Source: Candidatus Cloacimonadota bacterium (GTDB lineage Bacteria > Cloacimonadota > Cloacimonadia > Cloacimonadales > Cloacimonadaceae). From it: 46,091 nt of DNA. Numbering within the stretch: position 1 is the stretch's first letter; each line of letters opens with the position of its first letter. This document shows positions 7,188 through 15,642 of the stretch, piece after piece. Location: the NCBI GenBank assembly GCA_012522935.1, contig JAAYJN010000056.1:1-46091 (forward strand), given 5' to 3'. The notes beneath the pieces were generated by a model. It did no database searches. It was not told the DNA's origin and worked only from the letters and a program-made list of their open reading frames with translations. Position numbers and translations under genes: made by a program.

Positions 7188-8642
7188 ATGGCAAAGCTCA
7201 ATCCTGATCTTAGCAATTTGAGAGAATACTTTTTGGCAAAGCTGCCTCCCCACGAGGTGGCAGGCGCACAGACGGCTTTCCTGAAGCAGCTTTCACTGTT
7301 GGCACATGCCCATTATGGGGGTAAAATGCAGAGTGTTCCCAAAGCCGGTATTTGGGGCTTTAACTGGTTCAACGTTTGGTATACCCCCGGTGTGTCGGCT
7401 GTTTCCACGGCGATACGGGATTTGCCCCAGCGATCTTGGGAGCTTTCCAACCGGGGTAATCTGGTGGCTGTGGTGAGCGATAGCACGCGCGTGTTGGGTG
7501 ATGGGGATTGCGGTCCTTATGGCGGCATGGGCGTGATGGAAGGCAAAGCCATGCTGATGAAATATTTGGGGGGCTGTGATGCCATCGCCTTGTGTGTAAA
7601 CAACCGTGATAAAGATGGCAAACCGGATGCCGGTAGATTGATAGATTTTGTGAAGATGTTAGAGCCCAGCGTGGGCGCCGTGAACCTGGAAGATATCTCC
7701 CAGCCAAATTGCTATCGGGTGTTGGACGAGCTAAGGGCAAGCTGCAACATCCCCGTGTGGCATGATGACGCCCAGGGAACGGCATGTGTTACTTTGGCTG
7801 GCGTGATCAATGCCTTGGAACTCACGGGCAAAAAGATAGATCAAATTAGGGCGGTGCTCTTTGGGGCGGGTGCATCCAATACCACCATCGCGCGCTTCCT
7901 GCTGAAAAGCGGGCTGGATCCAGATCGTTTGACGGTGTTCGATAGCAAGGGAGGCATCCATCTGGGACGCGAAGACCTAAGGGATAATCCCACTCGGTTC
8001 AAGCAGTGGGAACTGGCGCAAGTATCCAATCCACAGAAGTTTGACACCATGGAGCAGGCAATGCAGGGGGCTGATTTGCTGATCGCCCTTTCCACACCGG
8101 GTCCGGATACCATCAAGCCGGAATGGATCAAGCTGATGGCAGATGGCGCAATCGTGTTTGCCTGTGCCAATCCAGTACCGGAAATCTATCCCTATGATGC
8201 CAAGGCGGCAGGAGCCTATATCGTGGCAACCGGCAGGGGAGATTTTCCCAATCAAATCAACAATTCCTGTGGATTCCCCGGCATCCTGAAGGGAGCCTTG
8301 CTGGTGCGAGCCACTCAGATTACAGATGCAATGGCAATTGCTGCCGCCCATTCTTTGGCATCATTTGCCAGACGCAGGGGGATTGATCCGGAGAATATTG
8401 TTCCCCGCATGGATGAGACAGAGGTCTTTGCCCATGAAGCGGCGGATCTTGCCATGCAGGCGATTGCCGATGGGGTGGCGGGGATCACCACTCTCAGCCG
8501 GGACGAGGTGTTTCAAATGGCGTCGGATGATATCAATGCCGCACGGGGCTTGTGTCATAAGCTGATGGATGACGGATTCTTGGCTCCTCCACCCGCGGAG
8601 CTGATTCAAAAAGCCTTGGCAGCCTGTGGAATAACAGAATAA
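7188..8642 (+). CDS. Malic enzyme (oxidative decarboxylation of malate), 484 aa
   Basis: Converts malate to pyruvate and CO2 with reduction of NAD(P)+. The N-terminal malic domain shows GDGDCGPYGGMGVMEGKAML and VNLEDISQPNCYRVLDEL, followed by IPVWHDDAQGTACVTLAGV, the family signature containing the metal-binding Asp pair. The Rossmann NAD-binding domain follows (VLFGAGASNTTIARFLL, a GxGxx(N/A)-type loop). Length is in the range of prokaryotic malic enzymes. The signature loop is slightly unusual: GDGDCGP where GLGDLGP-type sequences are usual. Cofactor preference cannot be read from the sequence. AAGAGGAG lies upstream of the ATG. A UPF0104-type membrane gene follows 10 nt after the stop, so the two probably share a transcript. 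Confidence 0.92.
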   Translation: MAKLNPDLSNLREYFLAKLPPHEVAGAQTAFLKQLSLLAHAHYGGKMQSVPKAGIWGFNWFNVWYTPGVSAVSTAIRDLPQRSWELSNRGNLVAVVSDSTRVLGDGDCGPYGGMGVMEGKAMLMKYLGGCDAIALCVNNRDKDGKPDAGRLIDFVKMLEPSVGAVNLEDISQPNCYRVLDELRASCNIPVWHDDAQGTACVTLAGVINALELTGKKIDQIRAVLFGAGASNTTIARFLLKSGLDPDRLTVFDSKGGIHLGREDLRDNPTRFKQWELAQVSNPQKFDTMEQAMQGADLLIALSTPGPDTIKPEWIKLMADGAIVFACANPVPEIYPYDAKAAGAYIVATGRGDFPNQINNSCGFPGILKGALLVRATQITDAMAIAAAHSLASFARRRGIDPENIVPRMDETEVFAHEAADLAMQAIADGVAGITTLSRDEVFQMASDDINAARGLCHKLMDDGFLAPPPAELIQKALAACGITE

Positions 8643-8652
8643 AAAGGCTGAA

Positions 8653-9606
8653 ATGAGCGCCTGGGCAAGATTGCGGCTCCGTTATGAGGGGCTGAGGAAA
8701 CATCCGGTTTCCAGGGCAGTGCTTTATGTGGCAAAGCTTGCACTAACCGTATATATCCTGTACATGGTGCTGCGGAGAATTGATGGCAGGGGTTTGTGGG
8801 CATCTATCTGCGGGCTGCCGCTCTGGACCCTGCCACTGTTGCTTTTGGGCTCGGTATTCAGGCATTGGGTGCAGCTCTGTAATTGGCGATACTCCCTGCA
8901 GCTGAATCCCGCCTATCAGATGAACCGACGTGATGTGTGGCGTTCCTATTTTATTGGCTTGCCGCTGCGTTTTGCCATCCCGGGTGGGCATGCCAGCCTG
9001 GGCAAAATCTTTTGGGTGGACAATACCAGTCACACGGCATCGATAATGGCTTTTGTGGCTGAAAGAGGCTTCCTTACCTGGGCTACCTGGAGCTTTGCCA
9101 GTGGAGCGGCACTGTTTCACTATCAGAGTGTGGCATTGTGGCTGCGGCTGGTGATCTTTGTGCTTTGTGTTTCTTTGCCCCTTCTGGCTTATTACGTCAT
9201 GAGAATGAACGGCAAAAGCAGGGAAGCGCTACCTTTATACAGGCGGTTGGCACCGCGGATGGCAGGAATGCAGATATTGGCGTCATTGGTGGCGTTCAGT
9301 CAATACTGGATCATCCTGAACACCCATCAAGCGATATCGTGGCTGCAAAGCTGGAAACTGATGGCGCTCACCAATTTTTCCAATAGTATCCCCATCACTT
9401 TGGCGGGGCTGGGCTTGCGGGAGAGCTTTGCCGTGTATTTTCTGGATACAGCCGGTTTTAGCGCTACACAGGCTGTTAGCAGCACCCTGGGCTTGTTTAT
9501 CATTCAAGATGCACTGCCGGCACTGGTGGGATTGGTGATATTTGTGAGGGGCAAAAGAGAAGGGAAAAGACAGCATTCCGGTACGCATTCCCTTGATAAA
9601 AGATAA
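8653..9606 (+). CDS. Integral membrane protein, LPG-synthase-TM/UPF0104 flippase-like family, 317 aa
   Basis: Several hydrophobic segments (for example VLYVAKLALTVYILYMVL, LPLLLLGSVFRHWVQL, LVIFVLCVSLPLLAYYVM, ALPALVGLVIFV) make this a polytopic inner-membrane protein. The pattern of a central small-residue, Pro-rich stretch (FIGLPLRFAIPGGHASLGKIFWVD) and a late SIPITLAGLGLRESFAVYF motif is typical of the UPF0104/lysylphosphatidylglycerol-synthase transmembrane (GtrA-like flippase) family. Function in this family is mostly unproven; lipid or polyprenyl-linked substrate translocation is usually suggested. It follows the malic enzyme by 10 nt and precedes rplM. Family call fairly firm, role unknown. 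Confidence 0.78.
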   Translation: MSAWARLRLRYEGLRKHPVSRAVLYVAKLALTVYILYMVLRRIDGRGLWASICGLPLWTLPLLLLGSVFRHWVQLCNWRYSLQLNPAYQMNRRDVWRSYFIGLPLRFAIPGGHASLGKIFWVDNTSHTASIMAFVAERGFLTWATWSFASGAALFHYQSVALWLRLVIFVLCVSLPLLAYYVMRMNGKSREALPLYRRLAPRMAGMQILASLVAFSQYWIILNTHQAISWLQSWKLMALTNFSNSIPITLAGLGLRESFAVYFLDTAGFSATQAVSSTLGLFIIQDALPALVGLVIFVRGKREGKRQHSGTHSLDKR

Positions 9607-9696
9607 ACTTATCCTGATAAGCCACACTTTTTCATTGACACAGTGACGCATACCAAAATTGTGGCACTCTGAACAAAAATATGACAAGGAGACTCA

Positions 9697-10131
9697 ATGA
9701 AAACCCTCACCCCGAGTCCTCAAGACATCCATCAAGCATGGTATGTAGTGGACGCAACAGGGTTGCCTTTGGGACGCCTCTCTTCTCAGATCGCAGCGAT
9801 TTTGCGCGGTAAGAACAAACCTTACTTTGCGCCAAACCTCGATACGGGAGATTTTGTGATCGTGATCAATGCCGAAAAGGTGAAATTGACCGGTCTTAAA
9901 GCCCAGCAAAAGGTCTATCAGGCCTACAGCGGGTATCCTGGCGGACTCAAAGAAACCCCCTTTGCCAAAGTATTGGAAAAACATCCGGAGCGGATCATCC
10001 AGCAAGCTGTGAGAGGCATGCTGCCCAAGACCACTCTGGGACGTGCGATGTTTAAAAAACTCAAAGTTTACGCAGGCAGCGAGCATCCCCATGCTGCGCA
10101 ACAGCCTGTCGTGCTTGAAATTAAGGAGTAA
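9697..10131 (+). CDS. rplM: 50S ribosomal protein L13
   Basis: A 144-aa protein with the L13 landmarks [19 protein letters not shown] near the N-terminus and [26 protein letters not shown] near the C-terminus. L13 binds 23S rRNA early in large-subunit assembly. AAGGAG precedes the ATG, and a TTGACA at 9635-9640 may be the -35 box of the cluster promoter, though its -10 is weak. It lies 5 nt upstream of rpsI, the conserved bacterial order. Confidence 0.98.
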   Translation: MKTLTPSPQDIHQAWYVVDATGLPLGRLSSQIAAILRGKNKPYFAPNLDTGDFVIVINAEKVKLTGLKAQQKVYQAYSGYPGGLKETPFAKVLEKHPERIIQQAVRGMLPKTTLGRAMFKKLKVYAGSEHPHAAQQPVVLEIKE

Positions 10132-10136
10132 CAAGT

Positions 10137-10523
10137 ATGCAAAGTTATGATGCCGTAGGCAGAAGGAAAAATGCCGTGGCCCGTGTCCGTTTGACGCCTG
10201 GAACGGGAAAACGTATCATCAACAAGGTTCAGATGAAGAAATATCTGCAGCGTGAAACCCTGGAAATGGTGGTGGAACAACCACTGAAAGAGCTGGGTTT
10301 GAGCAACAATTTCGACGTGTTTGTAAACGTCTATGGCGGTGGGCTCAGCGGTCAAGCCGGAGCCATCCGTCACGGTATTTCCCGCGCTCTCGTTGATTAT
10401 GACGAGGAACTGAAACCTGCACTCAAAGCCCGTGGATTTCTCACCCGCGATTCCCGTATGGTGGAGCGCAAAAAGCCCGGTCGTCCCGGCGCCAGAAAGA
10501 GATTCCAGTTCTCCAAACGTTAA
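10137..10523 (+). CDS. rpsI: 30S ribosomal protein S9
   Basis: A 128-aa protein, full length for the family. Conserved features are [14 protein letters not shown] at the N-terminus, [21 protein letters not shown] in the middle, and the basic tail [17 protein letters not shown] whose terminal Lys-Arg contacts P-site tRNA in the small subunit. Co-transcribed with rplM. Confidence 0.98.
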   Translation: MQSYDAVGRRKNAVARVRLTPGTGKRIINKVQMKKYLQRETLEMVVEQPLKELGLSNNFDVFVNVYGGGLSGQAGAIRHGISRALVDYDEELKPALKARGFLTRDSRMVERKKPGRPGARKRFQFSKR

Positions 10524-10698
10524 AAGAACAGGGTTTTGGGGAAGCAGCTGTGTTTCCCCATTAGATTTGATGATTAGATCAGCATTATTCCAAACCACTA
10601 AACCGCCCGCGGAGTTGCAAGGCGGTGAGGATGGATCATCCTCTGAATTGCGTATATCCGCGTGTGGATACACAACCGTAACACTTTAAGGAGAAAGA
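10524..10698 (+). promoter_or_regulatory. Structured leader between rpsI and rpsB (candidate r-protein leader)
   Basis: This 175-nt spacer holds four successive potential hairpins: GGGGAA/TTCCCC (10538-10543 with 10554-10559), ACCGCC/GGCGGT (10602-10607 with 10621-10626), GAGGATG/CATCCTC with a 3-nt loop (10627-10643), and an imperfect GTATaTCC/GGATAC (about 10652-10671), all before the rpsB ribosome-binding site. S2 represses its own operon through a leader in other bacteria, so an autoregulatory or processing role is plausible. No U-tract follows the first hairpin. Confidence 0.5.
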
Positions 10699-11532
10699 AT
10701 GTCCGTAGTTTCTATGAAACAACTACTTGAGTCTGGCGTCCACTTTGGGCATCAGACCTACAAGTGGAATCCCAAGATGCGCAAGTATATCTTTATCAAG
10801 CGCAATGGAATCCACATCTTCGACCTCAAACATACCGTCGATGCAATCAATGAAGCTTATCAGTTTTTCAAAGAAGTGGCACGTCGCCAGGAATATGTCC
10901 TCTTTGTGGGCACCAAAAAACAAGCACAAGCCGCCATTCGTGAATCTGCCGAAAAAGCTGGAGTATTCTTTGTGAACCAGCGTTGGTATGGTGGCATGCT
11001 CACCAATATGACCACCATCCGCCAAAGCGTGGATAAGATGAAATACTATGAAGATATCGTGGCCGATGGTACCATCAACAACTATACCAAGCTGGAACAG
11101 CAGAAGATGAAGCGCATGCACGACAAACTCGAATTTTCCCTGGGCGGCATCCGCGGAATGGACGCCCTGCCCAGCGCCGTGTTTGTGGTGGATACCGATT
11201 ATGAAAACATTGCCGTGCACGAAGCCCGCATTCTGGGAATCCCCATCGTGGGCATGGTAGATACCAATTGCGATCCCGACAAAGTGGATTATGTGATTCC
11301 TTCCAATGACGATGCCACTCGCGCCATCACTCTGATCACCGATATCATGGCAAATGCCATCGTGGAAGGTCGCAATCTGGCCACCGAGGGCAAGGATGAA
11401 GAGGGCGATGAACCCGTAGCTGAGACGGCAGATAGCGATGAAGCAGCTCCCACCGAAGAGCCCGTAACCCAAGAGCCGGAAGCTGAAGCCGCTGCCCCAG
11501 AAGCAGAAACCCCCGAAAAAACAGAAGAATAA
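10699..11532 (+). CDS. rpsB: 30S ribosomal protein S2 with acidic C-terminal extension
   Basis: A 277-aa protein. The S2 core shows LLESGVHFGHQTYKWNPKM, FVGTKKQAQ, RWYGGMLTN, LPSAVFVVDT and the closing NDDATRAITLITDIMANAIVEGR. The last ~45 residues form a low-complexity Glu/Ala/Pro-rich tail (EPVAETADSDEAAPTEEP and so on) beyond the usual ~230-residue core; such tails occur in several phyla and are not needed for the fold. S2 joins late in small-subunit assembly. GGAGAAAG precedes the ATG. Followed by tsf after a strong hairpin. Confidence 0.98.
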   Translation: MSVVSMKQLLESGVHFGHQTYKWNPKMRKYIFIKRNGIHIFDLKHTVDAINEAYQFFKEVARRQEYVLFVGTKKQAQAAIRESAEKAGVFFVNQRWYGGMLTNMTTIRQSVDKMKYYEDIVADGTINNYTKLEQQKMKRMHDKLEFSLGGIRGMDALPSAVFVVDTDYENIAVHEARILGIPIVGMVDTNCDPDKVDYVIPSNDDATRAITLITDIMANAIVEGRNLATEGKDEEGDEPVAETADSDEAAPTEEPVTQEPEAEAAAPEAETPEKTEE

Positions 11533-11549
11533 TAAAACCAAAATAATAA

Positions 11550-11580
11550 GCGGGCGGGGCACACAACCCTGCCCGCAATT
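11550..11580 (+). terminator. Intercistronic hairpin between rpsB and tsf
   Basis: GCGGGCGGGG (11550-11559) pairs with CCCTGCCCGC (11567-11576) across a 7-nt loop, a 10-bp GC-rich stem with one G-T pair, followed only by AATTT. It may be an attenuator or a processing/stabilising stem that sets the S2:EF-Ts ratio, as described for rpsB-tsf in other bacteria. Confidence 0.6.
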
Positions 11581-11611
11581 TGAAAACCAGACAATTTTTA
11601 AGGAGCTAACA

Positions 11612-12208
11612 ATGGCTGAAATCACAGCATCAATGGTAAGAGAATTACGTGAACGCACCAGCGTGGGCATGATGGAATGCCGTAAAGCGTTGGTGGAAAC
11701 AAACGGCGATATGGAAGCTGCCATCAAATATCTGCGCGAGCGCGGCATCAGTAAAGCCGAAGGCAAAGCAGCACGTGAGACCAAAGAAGGCATCATACAT
11801 TCCTATATCCATTTCAACGGCAAAATTGGCGTGCTGATGGAGCTGAATTGTGAATCCGACTTTGTGGCACGCACGGATCAATTCAAGGCCTTGGCAGACG
11901 AGATTTGCCTGCAAATCGCAGCCACCAATCCCTTGGCTGTGTCTGCCGATAAAATAGATCCTGCCGTTTTGGAAGCAGAAGCAGATATTGCCCGCAACAA
12001 GGCTGTTTTGGACGGCAAGAAGCCGGAGATCGTGGATAAAATAGTGGAAGGCGTGATCAAGAAATATGCCTCCGAACACTCCCTGATGGAGCAAGAATTG
12101 ATCAGTGACGACAAGCGCACTGTGAAAGATCTGCTCACCGAAGCTATCACCACCATTGGAGAAAATATCCAGGTCGCCCGCTTTGTCCGTTACACCTTGG
12201 GCGAATAA
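11612..12208 (+). CDS. tsf: Translation elongation factor Ts (short form)
   Basis: A 198-aa protein that recycles EF-Tu-GDP. The N-terminal UBA-like helix pair TASMVRELRERTSVGMMECRKAL and the motif LNCESDFVARTDQF are diagnostic. The length matches the short single-core form (as in Thermus) rather than the ~280-aa E. coli form. AAGGAG precedes the ATG. pyrH follows 15 nt after the stop. Confidence 0.97.
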   Translation: MAEITASMVRELRERTSVGMMECRKALVETNGDMEAAIKYLRERGISKAEGKAARETKEGIIHSYIHFNGKIGVLMELNCESDFVARTDQFKALADEICLQIAATNPLAVSADKIDPAVLEAEADIARNKAVLDGKKPEIVDKIVEGVIKKYASEHSLMEQELISDDKRTVKDLLTEAITTIGENIQVARFVRYTLGE

Positions 12209-12223
12209 GCCAATCACACAGTC

Positions 12224-12946
12224 ATGGAAAACCATACCTATCAACCGGAAAAAATACATAGCATCCTCATCAAGCTGAGCGGTGAAGTGTTGGCAGGAGA
12301 CAAAGGGCACGGTTTTGATGATGATGTGATAGATCACCTCAGTGATGAGATCATCGCCATCAGAAAGCTGGGATACAGCATTTCCATTGTGTTGGGCGGA
12401 GGCAATATCTTCCGCGGCGGCAGATGGAAAAACCAGAACCTGGACCGTGTGACCCTGGATAACATTGGGATGTTGGCAACGGTGCAAAACGCCCTTTATC
12501 TGGCTGAGATTCTGAACAAGAAAAACTATCCAGCCACTGTGCAGAGCATCCTGCCAATGGATAAAATGACCACACACTATTCACCGTTGAAAGCCAAACA
12601 AGCATTGGCAGATGGCAAGATTTGCTTTTTGGCGGGAGGCACTGGTTCCCCATTTTTTACCACCGATACAGCCGCTGTCTTGAGAGCAATTGAGATGGGG
12701 CTGGATTTGGTGCTTAAAGCCACCAAGGTGGATGGGCTTTACAGTGCGGATCCCGAAACAGATAAAAATGCAGAATTTATCTCCAGCGCCAGCTATCAGG
12801 AATGCCTTTCCAAGCAGCTTAGAGTGATGGATATGACGGCGTTTTCCCTTGCCAAAGAGAATAATCTGCACATTAAGGTATGTAGTGTGTCTCAATTGCG
12901 CTCCGCTTTGACGGATGCCAATGTGGGCACCTTTATTCATCCATGA
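12224..12946 (+). CDS. pyrH: Uridylate kinase (UMP kinase)
   Basis: A 240-aa amino-acid-kinase-fold enzyme that phosphorylates UMP to UDP. Signatures: ILIKLSGEVLAGDKGHGFDD (phosphate-binding N-terminus), VLGGGNIFRGG, LDNIGMLATVQNALYL, FLAGGTGSPFFTTDTAAVLRA and LKATKVDGLYSADPE. It sits in the widespread tsf-pyrH-frr order. The residues before ILIKLSGE (ENHTYQPEKIHS) form a slightly long N-terminus with no obvious alternative start. Confidence 0.97.
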   Translation: MENHTYQPEKIHSILIKLSGEVLAGDKGHGFDDDVIDHLSDEIIAIRKLGYSISIVLGGGNIFRGGRWKNQNLDRVTLDNIGMLATVQNALYLAEILNKKNYPATVQSILPMDKMTTHYSPLKAKQALADGKICFLAGGTGSPFFTTDTAAVLRAIEMGLDLVLKATKVDGLYSADPETDKNAEFISSASYQECLSKQLRVMDMTAFSLAKENNLHIKVCSVSQLRSALTDANVGTFIHP

Positions 12947-12964
12947 CCAGGAAAAGAGGAGAAA

Positions 12965-13519
12965 ATGGAAAACCTGAAAACAAATACCAAAGATAAGATG
13001 AGCAAATCGTTTGATTCGCTCTTGCACCAATTTGCCCGCGTGCGCACAGGGCGCGCCAGTGCATCCATTCTGGATGATATTCGCATCAACTACTACGGTC
13101 AGCCCCAGGCGATCAAACAGTTTTGCAACGTCTCCATCCCCGAAGCACGCCTGATTGTGATCCAACCCTGGGATAAGACAACCTTGGCAGATGTGGAAAA
13201 AGCTATCCTGGCAGCAAACTTGGGCATCACCCCGGAAAATGATGGCAACGTGATCCGCCTGCCTTTCCAGCCACTCACAGAAGATAAACGCAAAGAAATA
13301 GTGCGTGGGATGAAAAAGCTGGGAGAGGAAGCACGCGTGGCTATCCGCAACATCCGCAGAGATTCCAACGAGCAAGCCAAAAAGATGAAAAAGGATTCTG
13401 AGATCAGCGAAGATGACGAGAAGAGGCTGCTGAAAGATCTGCAGGATATTACCGATGAATGGATTAAGAAAATAGACGAGGCGGAAAGCGCCAAAGAAAA
13501 AGAGATTATGGAAGTGTAA
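12965..13519 (+). CDS. frr: Ribosome recycling factor
   Basis: A 184-aa protein, the expected length. With EF-G it splits post-termination ribosomes. Conserved stretches: FARVRTGRASASILDDI, VRLPFQPLTEDKRKE (here VIRLPFQPLTEDKRKE) and ARVAIRNIRRDSN. AGAGGAG precedes the ATG. It is the last gene of the cluster and is followed by a terminator. Confidence 0.98.
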   Translation: MENLKTNTKDKMSKSFDSLLHQFARVRTGRASASILDDIRINYYGQPQAIKQFCNVSIPEARLIVIQPWDKTTLADVEKAILAANLGITPENDGNVIRLPFQPLTEDKRKEIVRGMKKLGEEARVAIRNIRRDSNEQAKKMKKDSEISEDDEKRLLKDLQDITDEWIKKIDEAESAKEKEIMEV

Positions 13520-13548
13520 ACTTCCCTTTCCGATCACTATAAACCCTA

Positions 13549-13578
13549 AGCGGGAGGCAGGCGCTTCCCGCTTTTTTT
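13549..13578 (+). terminator. Rho-independent terminator after frr
   Basis: AGCGGGA (13549-13555) pairs with TCCCGCT (13566-13572), and the stem runs into seven T residues. It closes the translation cluster. Confidence 0.92.
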
Positions 13579-13677
13579 GTGTGTAAATAAAAGAGACGGC
13601 TTGACAAAAAAGTATAGCGCTGCTTCGATGCTTCCAGAATAGTTTTCAAGTATGAGATCTGATGCAAGGAGCCGATT

Positions 13678-15642
13678 ATGAAGCTGGCTACTATAATTAT
13701 CTTTGCTTTGGCAGTCATTATCCTGCCTGCCGAAATGATACAGATTGGTGAGGGCAATCTCACAAATCAGGGGCTGCCATTTGATCCAAACTCCCATTAT
13801 AGCTATAGCCAACAGCTTTATCTTTCCTCTGAAATAGGGGGTTTGGGCTTGATTAGCAGCCTTGCTTTTCAGTATTATGCCGTCAGCGACGTTTTCTATG
13901 ATCGCAACAAGGAATTGCAGGTGTGGATGGGGCATCATGCGGAGGAATCCTTTGCAGAATGGGTTGAACAAGATCAATTGACACTATGTTTCGACGGCAT
14001 TTTGCCCATCAGTGCTTTTTCAGGAGGAATTCCCGGTACCGGTTGGATGACCGTGGTATTGCAGACTCCCTTTATGTATGGAGGAGAGGGCTCTTTGGTG
14101 ATTGCCGTTAGGGAAAACACCCCGGGTCGAGCCAGTAACAACGACGAATTCTTTTGTGAAAGCACTGCTTTGCCTCGAGGGTTGACGATGTTAAAGGTAG
14201 ATCCGATCAACCCTGACGAATTGCCTGCCGAAGGGTTCCATATACGCAATTCTTTTCCCAACCTCAGGCTGGATATCACCATCACGCGTTATACACCCTA
14301 TCAGCCAGCCCCAGAGCATGATGCCATAGATGTTTCTATCGAGACAAGTTTTTCTTTCCTCAGCGATGCCCAGAGTTTTGACTTTTGGCTGGGCACCCAT
14401 GCTGATTCGTTAGAGATGGTTTTATCCGATATTTCCCACACACAGTTTTATCTAAGCGAGCCTTTACAAATGCTTTGCACCTATTACTGGCAGGTGGTTG
14501 CCCATCATGACGGGAATGTCTATCCCAGCCCTGTTTGGCACTTTGTAACGGAGGGAGAGCAGCTGGGACCGCCCCGCAATCTGCAAGCGATTGCAGAGAA
14601 TAATGTTGTACATCTGCAGTGGGAAGCACCTCTTTATGGAACAGTGGTGGAGTACCTCATCTTTCGCAATGATCAGGAGCTTGCCACCACACCCGATGTC
14701 TCTTATCTTGATGAAGACGTGGTTACTGGTGCCACTTATGTTTATTGGGTGAGGGCGCGCAACCATTTGGGACAGCTTTCTGCGCCTTCCGCAAGCGTTA
14801 GCGTGCATATCCCTTACGTTGACCCTCTGCTTATTCTGCATCAGGGTTTTGAGGATTTGCTTGCCTTTTCTGATGCCATCCCCGGCTGGATGATCTACGA
14901 TCTGGATAACAGCCCCACCTGGACTTGGGCTGATGTGGATTTTCCCCACGTTGGAGAGGCATGTGGATGGATGACCTTTGCCCCTGCACTCACCACTCCT
15001 CCTCTGTACAGCATCCCTGCTCATGGGGGCAGGCAGATGCTGATCTCGCCCGATGCCCTCAATCCTCCAGATAATAACTGGCTGATTTCCCCTCTCATCC
15101 ATCTGGGAACGGAGCCCAACGTAAGCTTTTGGGCAAGGAGTGCAACAGGGGATTACGGCTTGGAACGGCTCAAGATTCTTGTTTCTGAAGGCTCCACAGA
15201 CCCACAGGATTTCACCGCCATACACAGCCTTCCCTGGCTGGATATACCTGCCAGCTGGACGCGCTATCAATACGATTTATCTGCTTGGCAAGGGCAAACG
15301 ATACGCATTGCTTGGCAGGCTGTTTCTTTGGATGCCTTGGCACTATTTTTGGATGATATCAAGGTGCGCAGCCAAGGGGGATGGGTGGCAGGAGATAATA
15401 CTCACAACCCTGCTCCTATTCTACATCTGGCACCCAATCCCTCCAAGGGCAACTTTTGGATAAATATGGGCAAGGCACCCTTTGAGCTGGCAATCTATGA
15501 TCTTCGCGGTCGTCTGCTCCATAGGGCAAAAGGCATCACCCATTTTGAAGGCAGCAGTCTGAAATTAGCCTCCGGCGTGTATCTGATACGCACACGTCAA
15601 AATGGCAGGATGCATCATGGCAGAATGGTGATTATCAAGTGA
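13678..15642 (+). CDS. Secreted adhesin-like protein with Fn3 and choice-of-anchor-J/cleaved-adhesin domain, 654 aa
   Basis: A signal peptide (about 1-20, LATIIIFALAVIILPAEM) leads to a ~200-residue N-terminal region of unknown fold. A fibronectin-III-like module follows (about 300-375, PPRNLQAIAENNVVHLQWE ... TYVYWVRARNHLGQLSAPS). Next is a ~185-residue jelly-roll of the choice-of-anchor-J/cleaved-adhesin type (FEDLLAFSDAIPGWMIYDLD ... NNWLISPLIHL ... ALFLDDIKV). The tail is a short sorting-like domain (LAPNPSKGNFWI ... LAIYDLRGRLLHRAK ... GVYLIRTRQNG). Likely a surface-exposed glycan- or protein-binding protein. AAGGAG lies 6 nt before the ATG, and the stop overlaps the GTG start of the helicase gene. 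Confidence 0.85.
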   Translation: MKLATIIIFALAVIILPAEMIQIGEGNLTNQGLPFDPNSHYSYSQQLYLSSEIGGLGLISSLAFQYYAVSDVFYDRNKELQVWMGHHAEESFAEWVEQDQLTLCFDGILPISAFSGGIPGTGWMTVVLQTPFMYGGEGSLVIAVRENTPGRASNNDEFFCESTALPRGLTMLKVDPINPDELPAEGFHIRNSFPNLRLDITITRYTPYQPAPEHDAIDVSIETSFSFLSDAQSFDFWLGTHADSLEMVLSDISHTQFYLSEPLQMLCTYYWQVVAHHDGNVYPSPVWHFVTEGEQLGPPRNLQAIAENNVVHLQWEAPLYGTVVEYLIFRNDQELATTPDVSYLDEDVVTGATYVYWVRARNHLGQLSAPSASVSVHIPYVDPLLILHQGFEDLLAFSDAIPGWMIYDLDNSPTWTWADVDFPHVGEACGWMTFAPALTTPPLYSIPAHGGRQMLISPDALNPPDNNWLISPLIHLGTEPNVSFWARSATGDYGLERLKILVSEGSTDPQDFTAIHSLPWLDIPASWTRYQYDLSAWQGQTIRIAWQAVSLDALALFLDDIKVRSQGGWVAGDNTHNPAPILHLAPNPSKGNFWINMGKAPFELAIYDLRGRLLHRAKGITHFEGSSLKLASGVYLIRTRQNGRMHHGRMVIIK

